Origin: a bacterium
Lineage (GTDB): Bacteria; Krumholzibacteriota; Krumholzibacteriia; LZORAL124-64-63
Length of the DNA: 5,496 bases
Assembly: GCA_030635025.1 (NCBI GenBank)
Contig: DAOVZQ010000214.1
Coordinates: 1-5,496 of the forward strand
Direction of reading: 5' to 3'
Below, piece by piece: positions 1-5,496 of this stretch (its first letter is position 1; each line of letters starts with the position of its first letter). The notes under the pieces are model-generated. The model was not told the origin of the DNA. It saw only the letters and a program-made list of their open reading frames with translations, and made no database searches. The position numbers and the translations under genes are program-made.

Positions 1-229
1 CCGGGATATGCGCGTTGATCTTGCGCAGTTCCCCCAGGGTTTCCAGGCCGCCCATGCCGGGCATCATCTCATCCAGGAGAATCGCATCGTAAGGCGTGTT
101 GCGAAGCATCTCCACGGCATCGCGACCGTTGGTGGCCCCATCCACTTCATAGCCTTTGTCGGTGAGGTAGACCACATGTGACCGTAGTTCCTCGATCTGA
201 TCATCGACCCATAAGATCTTGAACGGCAA
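1..229 (-). CDS. porX: PorX-like response regulator, N-terminal receiver domain (partial, C-terminus off the left edge)
   Basis: Seventy-six residues of a CheY-type receiver domain are visible. Acidic residues D9 and D10 follow I-L-W-V, and the predicted phosphoacceptor is D53 in the loop L-L-D-E-M-M-P-G-M-G-G-L-E. The tryptophan before V-D-D, the K-G-Y-E-V stretch and an acidic residue straight after the acceptor aspartate are features I recall from PorX, the regulator of type IX secretion. PorX normally carries a C-terminal PglZ (alkaline-phosphatase-like) domain, which would lie outside the window, so this identity is inferred from the receiver alone. The TTG at 229-227 is chosen as start because GGAGAGAGG lies 6 bases upstream and no ATG or GTG precedes the receiver core. 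The start is 3 bases past the stop of the kinase gene, so translational coupling and a cognate kinase-regulator pair are likely. It could instead be another regulator with a different output domain. Confidence 0.75.
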   Translation of the reverse strand, partial: MPFKILWVDDQIEELRSHVVYLTDKGYEVDGATNGRDAVEMLRNTPYDAILLDEMMPGMGGLETLGELRKINAHIP

Positions 230-232
230 AAT

Positions 233-1474
233 CTACCTCTCTCCCGGCAACGTTATCAGGAAAGTGGTCCCCCGCGGACCCGTGCTCTCCAGCTGGATGC
301 GGCCTCCGTGATACTGAACGATAATGCGTTTGACGAGCGCGAGCCCCATACCCCAGCCGCGACTCTTGGTGGTATACCCGGCCTCGAAGATACGGTTCCT
401 GTGTTGCGACGGCACTCCGCCCCCCGTGTCCGTCAAGCGGATCAGCGCGGCACCGTGCGCACCATCGGTCAACGCCACCCGGATGTCGCCACCCGTTTCG
501 GCCAGGGCGTCGATGCCGTTCTTGATCAGGTTTTCGAGAACCCATTCCATCAGATCACGATTGAAGCGGCAGCGGTTGGTGAGCGCACTCTCAAACGACA
601 GGTTCACATGTCCGCCCAGATGCGGTAGCCGACGCTCAAAATAAGCCACCGACGCCACGACCGCTTCCTGGAGATTGGAATCATCCAGCCTGGGGCGTGA
701 TCCGATCTTGCTGAAACGTTCCGACACCTTGCCCAGCCGAGCCACGTCGCGGTCGAGTTCATCGACCACCTCGTCCTCTCCCGAATCCCGGTCCCGTAGA
801 ATGGCCAGCCACCCCAGAATGGAAGTGATGGGCGTGCCGAGCTGATGGGCCGTCTCTTTGGCCATGCCCGCAAAGAGCTTTTGCTCGTCCCCGTCCCACT
901 TCACGTAGAGGGCCCAGACGATCAGCAGGAAAAAAACCGACAGCAGGGCCAGCCCCACATAGGGCAACCAACGGATTCGCCGTCCCAGCACCGACGCGCC
1001 GTAATGCAGGGTCAGGATACGCTGTCCGCTGATCGGATCGGTGATGGCGAACGGTTCGTTGCGCACGTCGTACTCGCTGATCAAGGCGAGGATCCGATCA
1101 ATGTCGGGGCTGTTGCCTCCCTCAAGGTTCACGTTCGCGAGATCCGACTGCTCGTCGGGCATGGGGATGCCGATCATCGAACCGTTCCAGAGGACGGGTC
1201 GACCCTGGTTGTCGGTGACGATGAAGGGAACGTCGATCTCGGCGGTACGGGCAAGCACTTCGGCCAGGCCATCGGTCTGGCCCTGGGCCAGGTGTAGACT
1301 CGCAAAATGGGACAGGAGCCAAGTCGACAATCGCGCCTGGTCCTCCACGCGCGTCGCCACCCTGAACGAGGCCAGGCTGATGATCCCGAATATGACGAGA
1401 CTGCCCAAGAGCACGTAGGCGGTAAAGATATGCCGCTTGCGAAAGATCTTGAGCGATTGCGGCAACCAGGCCAT
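233..1474 (-). CDS. porY: PorY-like membrane sensor histidine kinase
   Basis: A complete 413-residue kinase that should autophosphorylate and pass phosphate to the regulator encoded 3 bases downstream. After a short cytoplasmic N-terminus come transmembrane helix 1 (about 17-37), an extracytoplasmic sensor region of about 130 residues, and helix 2 (about 169-191). The dimerisation/H-box is AKETAHQLGTP with predicted phospho-His H210. The HATPase domain has N-box E-N-L-I-K-N-G-I-D-A-L (N315, N319), G1 box D349-T-G-G-G, F-box I-F-E-A-G-Y-T-T-K and G2 box G-W-G-M-G-L (373-378). No HAMP domain is seen: helix 2 runs almost directly into the H-box. The Y-G-A-S (158-161) and L-P-Y-V (170-173) segments before helix 2 and the H-box wording match PorY-type kinases as I recall them; kinase activity is secure, the PorY label is inference. 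The ATG start has GGAGG 5 bases upstream. The gene lies 33 bases after serS and probably shares its transcript. It ends in TAG. Confidence 0.9.
   Translation of the reverse strand: MAWLPQSLKIFRKRHIFTAYVLLGSLVIFGIISLASFRVATRVEDQARLSTWLLSHFASLHLAQGQTDGLAEVLARTAEIDVPFIVTDNQGRPVLWNGSMIGIPMPDEQSDLANVNLEGGNSPDIDRILALISEYDVRNEPFAITDPISGQRILTLHYGASVLGRRIRWLPYVGLALLSVFFLLIVWALYVKWDGDEQKLFAGMAKETAHQLGTPITSILGWLAILRDRDSGEDEVVDELDRDVARLGKVSERFSKIGSRPRLDDSNLQEAVVASVAYFERRLPHLGGHVNLSFESALTNRCRFNRDLMEWVLENLIKNGIDALAETGGDIRVALTDGAHGAALIRLTDTGGGVPSQHRNRIFEAGYTTKSRGWGMGLALVKRIIVQYHGGRIQLESTGPRGTTFLITLPGER
236..244 (-). promoter_or_regulatory. Ribosome binding site deciding the TTG start of the response regulator
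   Basis: GGAGAGAGG on the minus strand lies inside the last codons of the kinase gene, 6 bases before TTG at 229. It supports TTG as the start of the regulator and implies coupled translation from the kinase. Confidence 0.7.
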
Positions 1475-1507
1475 GCCGACCTCCAGGCGAACAGGGCGTG
1501 ATGTCGG

Positions 1508-2767
1508 TCAGCCGATGAACTCGGCCCCGTCCATGTAGGAACGCAAGGCGTCGGGGATACGAATCCGACCGTCGGACGTCTGGTAGTTTTCCATGACCGC
1601 CACGATCAGGCGCGGCAGGGCCAGGCCCGAGCCGTTGAGCGTATGCACGAAACCACTATCGCCGCCGCCCTTGAAGCGAATGCCCGTACGACGCGCCTGG
1701 AAGTCCTCGAAGTTGCTGCATGAGGAGACTTCCAGCCAGGCGCCGACCCCGGGGGCCCAGGCTTCGAGATCGTAGCACTTGGCGGCCGCGAAACTGAGAT
1801 CGCCGGTGGCGAGGGTCAGGACACGGTAGGGCAACTCGAGGCGACGGAGGATTTCCTCGGCATCGTCGGTGAGTTGCTCGAGTACCTCGTAGGACGTCTC
1901 CGGCCTCTCGAACCGGACCATCTCGACCTTGTTGAACTGGTGGACGCGCAACAAACCGCGAGTGTCTTTGCCCGCGGCCCCGGCTTCGCGCCGGAAACAC
2001 GGCGTGGCGGCCACGTACTTCACCGGCAAACGATCCGCGGACAAGGTTTCCTTGCGATGGATATTGGTCACCGAGACTTCGGCCGTGGGAATCAGGAAAA
2101 GGTCGTCCACGGCGCAGTGGTACATGTCATCTTCCATCTTGGGAAGCTGTCCCGTGCCCGTCATGGCCTCACGATTGACCAGGTAGGGAACATTGACTTC
2201 GGTGTACCCCTGCTCGAGATGCACGTCGATCATGAAGTTGATCAGGGCCCGCTCCAGCTTGGCTCCCGCACCGGTCAACAGCGTGAAGCCGGAACCGGAC
2301 ATGCGCGTCGCGGCATCGAGATTCATCAGGCCCAGAGCCGCACCGAGATCCCAGTGAGGCTTGGCCTCAAACCCCAGGTCCGTAACCTCTCCCCAATCGC
2401 GCACCAGAACGTTGTTCTCCTCGCCCCCCTCGGGGACGCTCTCGTGCGGCACGTTGGGAATACGGACATAGAGATCGGCGACCGCCTCCTCGGCGGACGC
2501 GGCCTCCCGCTTCAGATCCTTGATGCGGCCCGATATCTCCTTCATGCGCATGATGGCGTCGGAGGCATCCTCGCCGGCCTTGCGGCTGGCCGCGATCTCC
2601 TTGTTCGCCACATTCGCGTCGGCCTGCAGCACTTCCAGGGTATTCAGCGCGGCGCGGCGGATCGCGTCCTTTTCGTAGTAGGCGTCGATGTCGACGGATT
2701 CCCGTTTGGCGCCCACGGCCCAGGTTACGCGCTCACGATTCTCACGTAGATATTTCCGGTCCAGCAA
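1508..2767 (-). CDS. serS: Seryl-tRNA synthetase
   Basis: Charges tRNA-Ser, and also tRNA-Sec where present, with serine in the cytoplasm. At 419 residues it has normal length for bacterial SerRS. Residues 1 to about 105 form the N-terminal tRNA-binding arm: charged and alanine-rich helices with two long coiled-coil stretches (about 30-60 and 65-100). The class II catalytic core follows. Motif 1 lies near 170-196, the serine-binding T-A-E loop at 228-230, motif 2 at about 258-278 (F-R-R-E-A-G-A-A-G-K-D-T-R-G-L), E-V-S-S-C-S-N-F at 346-353, and motif 3 at about 378-387 (N-G-S-G-L-A-L-P-R-L). The start is TTG (2767-2765), supported by GGAGG 7 bases upstream and by the usual SerRS N-terminus L-D-x-K-x-L-R-E-N. 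The stop is TGA, which matters for the pyrE question because it shows UGA working as a stop in this genome. First gene of the minus-strand cluster. Confidence 0.97.
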   Translation of the reverse strand: MLDRKYLRENRERVTWAVGAKRESVDIDAYYEKDAIRRAALNTLEVLQADANVANKEIAASRKAGEDASDAIMRMKEISGRIKDLKREAASAEEAVADLYVRIPNVPHESVPEGGEENNVLVRDWGEVTDLGFEAKPHWDLGAALGLMNLDAATRMSGSGFTLLTGAGAKLERALINFMIDVHLEQGYTEVNVPYLVNREAMTGTGQLPKMEDDMYHCAVDDLFLIPTAEVSVTNIHRKETLSADRLPVKYVAATPCFRREAGAAGKDTRGLLRVHQFNKVEMVRFERPETSYEVLEQLTDDAEEILRRLELPYRVLTLATGDLSFAAAKCYDLEAWAPGVGAWLEVSSCSNFEDFQARRTGIRFKGGGDSGFVHTLNGSGLALPRLIVAVMENYQTSDGRIRIPDALRSYMDGAEFIG

Positions 2768-2774
2768 GGGTGTT

Positions 2775-2779
2775 CCTCC
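2775..2779 (-). promoter_or_regulatory. Ribosome binding site deciding the TTG start of serS
   Basis: GGAGG on the minus strand, 7 bases before TTG at 2767. No in-frame ATG or GTG lies nearby that would give a normal SerRS N-terminus, so the strong Shine-Dalgarno sequence fixes the unusual start. Confidence 0.8.
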
Positions 2780-2834
2780 AGCCCGCGAATTGTCCGTTTT
2801 CGCATTGCATTCGCCCGTGGCGACTGTTAAGAAG

Positions 2835-2863
2835 GGTATAGACTAACGACTTGGCGCGGGCAA
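2835..2863 (-). promoter_or_regulatory. Candidate sigma70-type promoter for serS and the two-component genes
   Basis: On the minus strand the -35 box TTGCCC (2863-2858) and the -10 box TATACC (2840-2835) are separated by exactly 17 bases. Each box matches the consensus at four of six positions. The leader before serS would be roughly 60 bases. An overlapping alternative, TTGCCT with TAGTCT, also has 17-base spacing but a poorer -10 box. In a GC-rich genome such matches arise by chance, so this is only the best candidate. Confidence 0.35.
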
Positions 2864-2944
2864 GGCAAATCACCCCCGATCGCGCCATGCGGCGGCGCCC
2901 GTCGTGCCGTACCCTGATCATCAATCCTGGATCGAGACAAGACT

Positions 2945-3697
2945 ATGGAATCATACGCGCCTACTCCGCATCTGCGTCGTCTGCCGCTCGATGAACGCGT
3001 GATCACGGCCCTGGATCTTCCTGATGCGGAGTCGGCCGTGGCCCTGGCCGCATCGCTGGGCAGACAGGGACGTTTCGTGAAGGTGGGCATGGAATTGTTC
3101 ACCGCGTCCGGACCGGAAATCGTCGAGCGCCTGCGAAAAGCCGAGCGGGAGATCTTTTTGGATCTCAAGTACAAGGACATACCCAATACCGTGGCTGGGG
3201 CCGTCTCGTCGGCCTGCAGACTGGGCGTGTCCATGATCACCCTGCATGCCGATGGCGGTCGCCGCATGCTGGAAGCCGCGGTTGAAGCCGCGGCTCGAAG
3301 CACGACGCCGGACCTGCCGCGACCGGCCTTGCTGGCGGTCACCGTACTCACGAGCCTTTCACAAGACGACGCCGACGAGGCCGCTCCCGGTGGAGGCCCC
3401 ATTTCCGAACGGATCGTCAGGTTGGCCCGGATCGCCCGGGATAGCGGATGCGACGGGGTGGTCTGTTCACCCAAGGACCTGCCGGCCCTCAGACGCGAAG
3501 TCGGCAACGATTTGCTCGCCGTCACACCGGGCGTCCGGCCGGCCGGCGCCGCGGGCGACGACCAGCGCCGAGTGGCCACACCGGCCGAAGCCATCAGAAA
3601 CGGAGCGGATTTCCTCGTCGTGGGTCGCCCCATCACCCGCGCCGCCGATCCCGCCCAAGCCATACAAGCCATCAGCCGGGAGTTGACAAACACATGA
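2945..3697 (+). CDS. pyrF: Orotidine 5'-phosphate decarboxylase
   Basis: Decarboxylates OMP to UMP, the last step of de novo pyrimidine synthesis, in the cytoplasm. The 250-residue protein has the standard TIM-barrel markers. The first strand is V-I-T-A-L-D (D24), K46 lies in F-V-K-V-G, and the catalytic motif F-L-D-L-K-Y-K-D-I-P-N-T supplies D73, K75 and D78. The phosphate-binding end is V-T-P-G-V-R-P (193-199) followed by D-D-Q-R-R-V-A-T-P and V-V-G-R-P-I-T (225-231). All catalytic residues are present. The ATG at 2945 is the only standard start giving a complete first strand. It has no strong Shine-Dalgarno sequence, only purine-rich GGATCGAGA further upstream. The TGA stop overlaps the pyrE ATG as ATGA, so the two genes are probably coupled in one operon. 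Insertions at about 137-152 and 199-206 are alanine- and glycine-rich and look like surface loops. Confidence 0.97.
   Translation: MESYAPTPHLRRLPLDERVITALDLPDAESAVALAASLGRQGRFVKVGMELFTASGPEIVERLRKAEREIFLDLKYKDIPNTVAGAVSSACRLGVSMITLHADGGRRMLEAAVEAAARSTTPDLPRPALLAVTVLTSLSQDDADEAAPGGGPISERIVRLARIARDSGCDGVVCSPKDLPALRREVGNDLLAVTPGVRPAGAAGDDQRRVATPAEAIRNGADFLVVGRPITRAADPAQAIQAISRELTNT
3272..3295 (+). repeat. 12-base tandem duplication inside pyrF
   Basis: GAAGCCGCGGTT is followed directly by GAAGCCGCGGCT, encoding E-A-A-V then E-A-A-A in a helix of the barrel. It is in frame and in an alanine-rich helix, so it probably reflects codon and composition bias or an old slippage event without functional meaning. 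Confidence 0.5.
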
Positions 3698-3768
3698 CCG
3701 AAAAAGAGCTGCTGAAGCTGATGAACGAACTGGGCGCCCACAAGCAGGGTCACTTCCTGCTGAGCAGC

Positions 3769-3771
3769 TGA
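3769..3771 (+). other. In-frame TGA replacing a conserved glycine codon of pyrE
   Basis: The codon is preceded by S-S and followed by R-H-S-D, so the expected residue is glycine. The next base is C, a context known to make UGA relatively leaky in bacteria. The codon begins the perfect palindrome TGACGTCA (3769-3776). No well-formed SECIS-like stem-loop of useful length follows: the only pairing immediately there is a 4-base stem (GCTG 3767-3770 with CAGC 3777-3780). Confidence 0.9.
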
Positions 3772-3843
3772 CGTCACAGCGACACTTATTTCCAGTGCGC
3801 CCAAGTCCTCCAGTTCCCCGACCTCGCCACCGAACTGGGCAAG

Positions 3844-3862
3844 CGAATCGCCAAGCGATTCG
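3844..3862 (+). repeat. Inverted repeat (potential hairpin) within pyrE
   Basis: CGAATCG (3844-3850) and CGATTCG (3856-3862) are perfect 7-base inverted arms around the 5-base loop CCAAG. It sits about 72 bases after the in-frame TGA, in codons for R-I-A-K-R-F, with no U-tract, so it is not a terminator. It may be a coincidence of the repeated K-R-x-A/F coding pattern. Confidence 0.5.
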
Positions 3863-4272
3863 ACGCGGACGCCATCGACCTCGTGGTCTCGCCCGCCCTG
3901 GGCGCCATCCTGCTGGGGCATGAAGTGGCCCGGGCCCTCGGTCGCCGCTTCGTCTTCACCGAACGCAAGGACGGCGTGATGTGCCTGCGCCGGGGCTTCA
4001 CCATCGAATCAGGCGAACGCGTTCTGGTCGTGGAGGACGTCGTTACCCGAGGGACCTCGACCTGGGAAGTGGCCGACATCATCAAGGAAAACGGCGGAGA
4101 ACTCTGCGGACTGGCCTCGCTCGTCGATCGCACCGACGACTCCGTGGACCTCCCCGCGCCGATCAAGTCGCTCATGCAGGTCGCAGTGGCGACCTACGAT
4201 CCCGAGACCTGCCCCCTGTGCGCCGAAGGCCTGCCCGTGGTCAAACCCGGCAGCCGTGCGGGGCGCTGAACC

Positions 4273-5496
4273 ATGCCCGGCCCCCTCGCCACGCGACGCA
4301 TGCTGGCGACAGCCGCCACCCTGGCCCTGCTCGGAGCCTGGATGGTCACCTGCCCTCCTGTGGCCCACCACGCAGCCAGCGATCTCTACGGTCACCTGGG
4401 TGTCGCCCGACACCTGGTCGAGGGCGACGGATTCCTCAACGACACGGTCTACCCGATCTCACTCACTTTCCCTTTCGCAGCGGACGTCCCTCAACCGTTG
4501 ATCCACCGGCCACCGGGGTATCCGCTGCTTATGACGCTACCGGTTTCACTGGCGGGCGACGACCCGGCTCTGGCCGAGCGGTTGGCCGGGATTATGAGCG
4601 TGGTACTGCTGGGCCTCGTCGCCTGGCTCGGCGCCGGGTATGCGCTGAGAATAGGCCGGGGCGACATAGTTCTGCCCTGGCTCATCGTCCTGTTGGTCAA
4701 TCCCCTGCTCCACATGACCGTGGGCTGGGCCCAGGTCGAAATCCCCACGGCGCTTCTGCTGACATGGCTCTGGATGCGAATGAGGGGCGATGACCCTTCC
4801 GATGCGGATCAAGGCCACCTCCGCACGAACATCCTCGACGGACTCCTGGCGGGTGGGATCGCTCTACTGAGGGCGGACCTGTTCTGGTTGCCTTGGCTGT
4901 GGTTGATCTGGATCGGTCGTCGACGAGGACGGCCGCTGATGGTTGCCCTGGCCTGCTGGACGATCGTCCTAGCGCCCTGGTTGATTCGCAACCTGGCGCT
5001 GACCGGAGACCCGTTCTTCACGCTTCAGTCCCATGCAGAACATCTCAAGGAGACGGTGTTGTGGCCGGGATACGCCATCTACACCTCCCTCTCCCCCGAA
5101 TCGTTCTGGCACACGCTGATGAACGATCCCCTGCTGATCGTACGCAAGACCCTGACGGGCCTGCGTTACTACCTGACCCGACTCGATGGTTGGCTTCCTG
5201 TCACCCTGTGGGGGACCGGCGGTCTGGCTGCGGTGCTGCGCTCCAGGTCGCGGCTCGATCGGCTGGATCCTCTGCTGGTGCTGGGCCTGAGCCTGATCCT
5301 GCTCACACTCCTGTACGCCCCCTTGTCCCATACGCTGCGCTACATGGCCGTCATCCTGCCCGTGCTTTCGTTGGAACTGTGGTTGGCGATCGCCACGACA
5401 CTTGAAGATCGCAGGGCAGACCGGTTCCGGCGTAACCTGATCCTGGCCCTGCTGACCGCAGCCTGTGTCTGGATTCTGCCGGCCGCCATGCCGGGC
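4273..5496 (+). CDS. GT-C family membrane glycosyltransferase, ArnT/PMT-like (partial, C-terminus off the right edge)
   Basis: An uninterrupted frame of 408 codons is open at the window end. The protein is hydrophobic with about nine or ten membrane segments, the first at about 10-27 and others at about 105-125, 134-150, 155-172, 190-215, 222-238, 305-330, 334-352, 356-375 and 388-406. The GT-C layout is clear. After helix 1 comes S-D-L-Y-G-H-L (candidate catalytic D37) and V-E-G-D-G-F. Then come H-R-P-P-G-Y-P (78-84), V-E-I-P-T (155-159), L-R-A-D (199-202), A-P-W-L-I-R-N-L (233-240) and L-R-Y-M-A-V-I-L-P (355-363). Such enzymes move a sugar from a polyprenyl-phosphate donor to a glycan, lipid or protein on the outer face of the inner membrane; donor and acceptor cannot be read here. 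The ATG is 3 bases after the pyrE stop and in the same frame, with no strong Shine-Dalgarno sequence, suggesting coupled translation. ATG at 4300 is a less likely start. Confidence 0.85.
   Translation, partial: MPGPLATRRMLATAATLALLGAWMVTCPPVAHHAASDLYGHLGVARHLVEGDGFLNDTVYPISLTFPFAADVPQPLIHRPPGYPLLMTLPVSLAGDDPALAERLAGIMSVVLLGLVAWLGAGYALRIGRGDIVLPWLIVLLVNPLLHMTVGWAQVEIPTALLLTWLWMRMRGDDPSDADQGHLRTNILDGLLAGGIALLRADLFWLPWLWLIWIGRRRGRPLMVALACWTIVLAPWLIRNLALTGDPFFTLQSHAEHLKETVLWPGYAIYTSLSPESFWHTLMNDPLLIVRKTLTGLRYYLTRLDGWLPVTLWGTGGLAAVLRSRSRLDRLDPLLVLGLSLILLTLLYAPLSHTLRYMAVILPVLSLELWLAIATTLEDRRADRFRRNLILALLTAACVWILPAAMPG

Larger units (their letters stand above)
2768..2944. other. Divergent intergenic region between serS and pyrF
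   Basis: These 177 bases separate the two gene clusters and must hold the promoters of both. On the minus strand there is a plausible promoter (listed separately). On the plus strand the best candidate I find for pyrF is TTGCAT at 2805-2810 and TAAGAA at 2828-2833 with a 17-base spacer, but each box matches consensus at only three positions, so I do not list it as a feature. The short open frame on the minus strand here has no coding character. No convincing attenuator, riboswitch or terminator is visible. A 6-base inverted repeat (GGCGCG at 2853, CGCGCC at 2881) is too weak to interpret. Confidence 0.6.
3694..4269 (+). pseudogene. pyrE: Orotate phosphoribosyltransferase with an in-frame TGA at codon 26
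   Basis: PyrE joins orotate and PRPP to make OMP, the substrate of the pyrF product. Reading from the ATG at 3694 gives 25 residues ending H-F-L-L-S-S, then TGA (3769-3771), then R-H-S-D-T-Y-F-Q-C-A in the same frame, continuing to a TGA at 4267-4269. With codon 26 read through, the length is 191 residues, normal for the shorter bacterial/archaeal-type OPRT. The PRPP-binding motif V-L-V-V-E-D-V-V-T-R-G-T-S lies at 110-122, and the C-terminus has the family's C-P-L-C-x-x-G-x-P and K-P-G-S-R. Codon 26 is where the family has the conserved glycine of S-G-R/L-x-S near the orotate site, and GGA to TGA is one base change. No other lesion is seen. The next standard start in frame is GTG at 3883, which would lose about 63 residues including this motif. 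A sequencing error, recent mutation or read-through are all possible; 'pseudogene' describes the sequence as given. Confidence 0.85.

Noticed and set aside
1874..2749. Open frame of 291 codons on the plus strand opposite serS
   Set aside because: Antisense shadow of the conserved serS gene with no motif of its own.
2853..2886. Inverted repeat GGCGCG / CGCGCC in the intergenic region as an operator or attenuator
   Set aside because: Only 6-base arms with a 22-base loop, entirely G and C; expected by chance in this composition.
3769..3771. Selenocysteine at the pyrE UGA
   Set aside because: The family has glycine here, not cysteine, and only a 4-base stem follows. No SECIS-like element is visible.
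2827..3921. Long open frame (364 codons) on the minus strand opposite pyrF and pyrE
   Set aside because: It is arginine/serine/alanine-rich with no recognisable domain and lies fully antisense to two well-supported genes. It is typical of shadow frames in GC-rich DNA.
3694..4269. Genome-wide reassignment of UGA to glycine as in SR1/Gracilibacteria
   Set aside because: serS, pyrF and pyrE all end in TGA directly after natural C-termini, and no other conserved glycine in the window is encoded by TGA. High GC content also does not fit those lineages.
3883..4269. A shortened PyrE starting at GTG 3883
   Set aside because: It would lack the first 63 codons including the S-G-R-H-S-D-x-Y orotate-site motif, and I see no clear ribosome binding site before the GTG, so it is unlikely to be a functional enzyme.
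3981..4793. Open frame of 270 codons overlapping pyrE and the glycosyltransferase
   Set aside because: Proline/arginine-rich, out of frame with two recognised genes, and with no domain.

Overview
This is a GC-rich bacterial window with two divergent gene clusters separated by a 177-base intergenic region (2768-2944). The left cluster, on the minus strand, runs serS -> sensor histidine kinase -> response regulator, and the last gene leaves the window at its left edge. The right cluster, on the plus strand, runs pyrF -> pyrE -> membrane glycosyltransferase, and the last gene leaves at the right edge. There are no RNA genes, insertion sequences, CRISPR arrays or other signs of mobile DNA. This looks like ordinary chromosomal housekeeping DNA.

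The two-component pair is the best clue to lineage. The regulator has the W-V-D-D start and L-D-E-M-M-P-G acceptor loop of PorX. The kinase has the H-box (AKETAHQLGTP), the Y-G-x-S segment and the P-Y-V membrane segment that I recall from PorY-type kinases of the Bacteroidota. PorX/PorY regulate the type IX secretion system. With the high GC content, a member of the wider FCB assemblage or a neighbouring candidate phylum is plausible, but this is inference from recalled family features. I cannot name a phylum.

Left cluster: seryl-tRNA synthetase starts at a TTG codon with a strong Shine-Dalgarno sequence. The kinase follows 33 bases later. The regulator, also starting at TTG, begins only 3 bases after the kinase stop, so the pair is probably translated together. 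A weak sigma70-like promoter for the cluster lies at 2835-2863.

Right cluster: pyrF and pyrE encode the last two steps of UMP synthesis and overlap by ATGA. A GT-C type glycosyltransferase starts 3 bases after pyrE. The most striking observation is in pyrE. Its reading frame is intact at both ends and carries all expected motifs, except that codon 26 is TGA, exactly where the family has the conserved glycine of the S-S-G-R-H-S-D motif. A single base change from GGA explains it. It is either a sequencing or assembly error, a fresh inactivating mutation, or a recoded/read-through stop. Genome-wide UGA-to-glycine reassignment is argued against because serS, pyrF and pyrE itself all end in TGA at sensible places.
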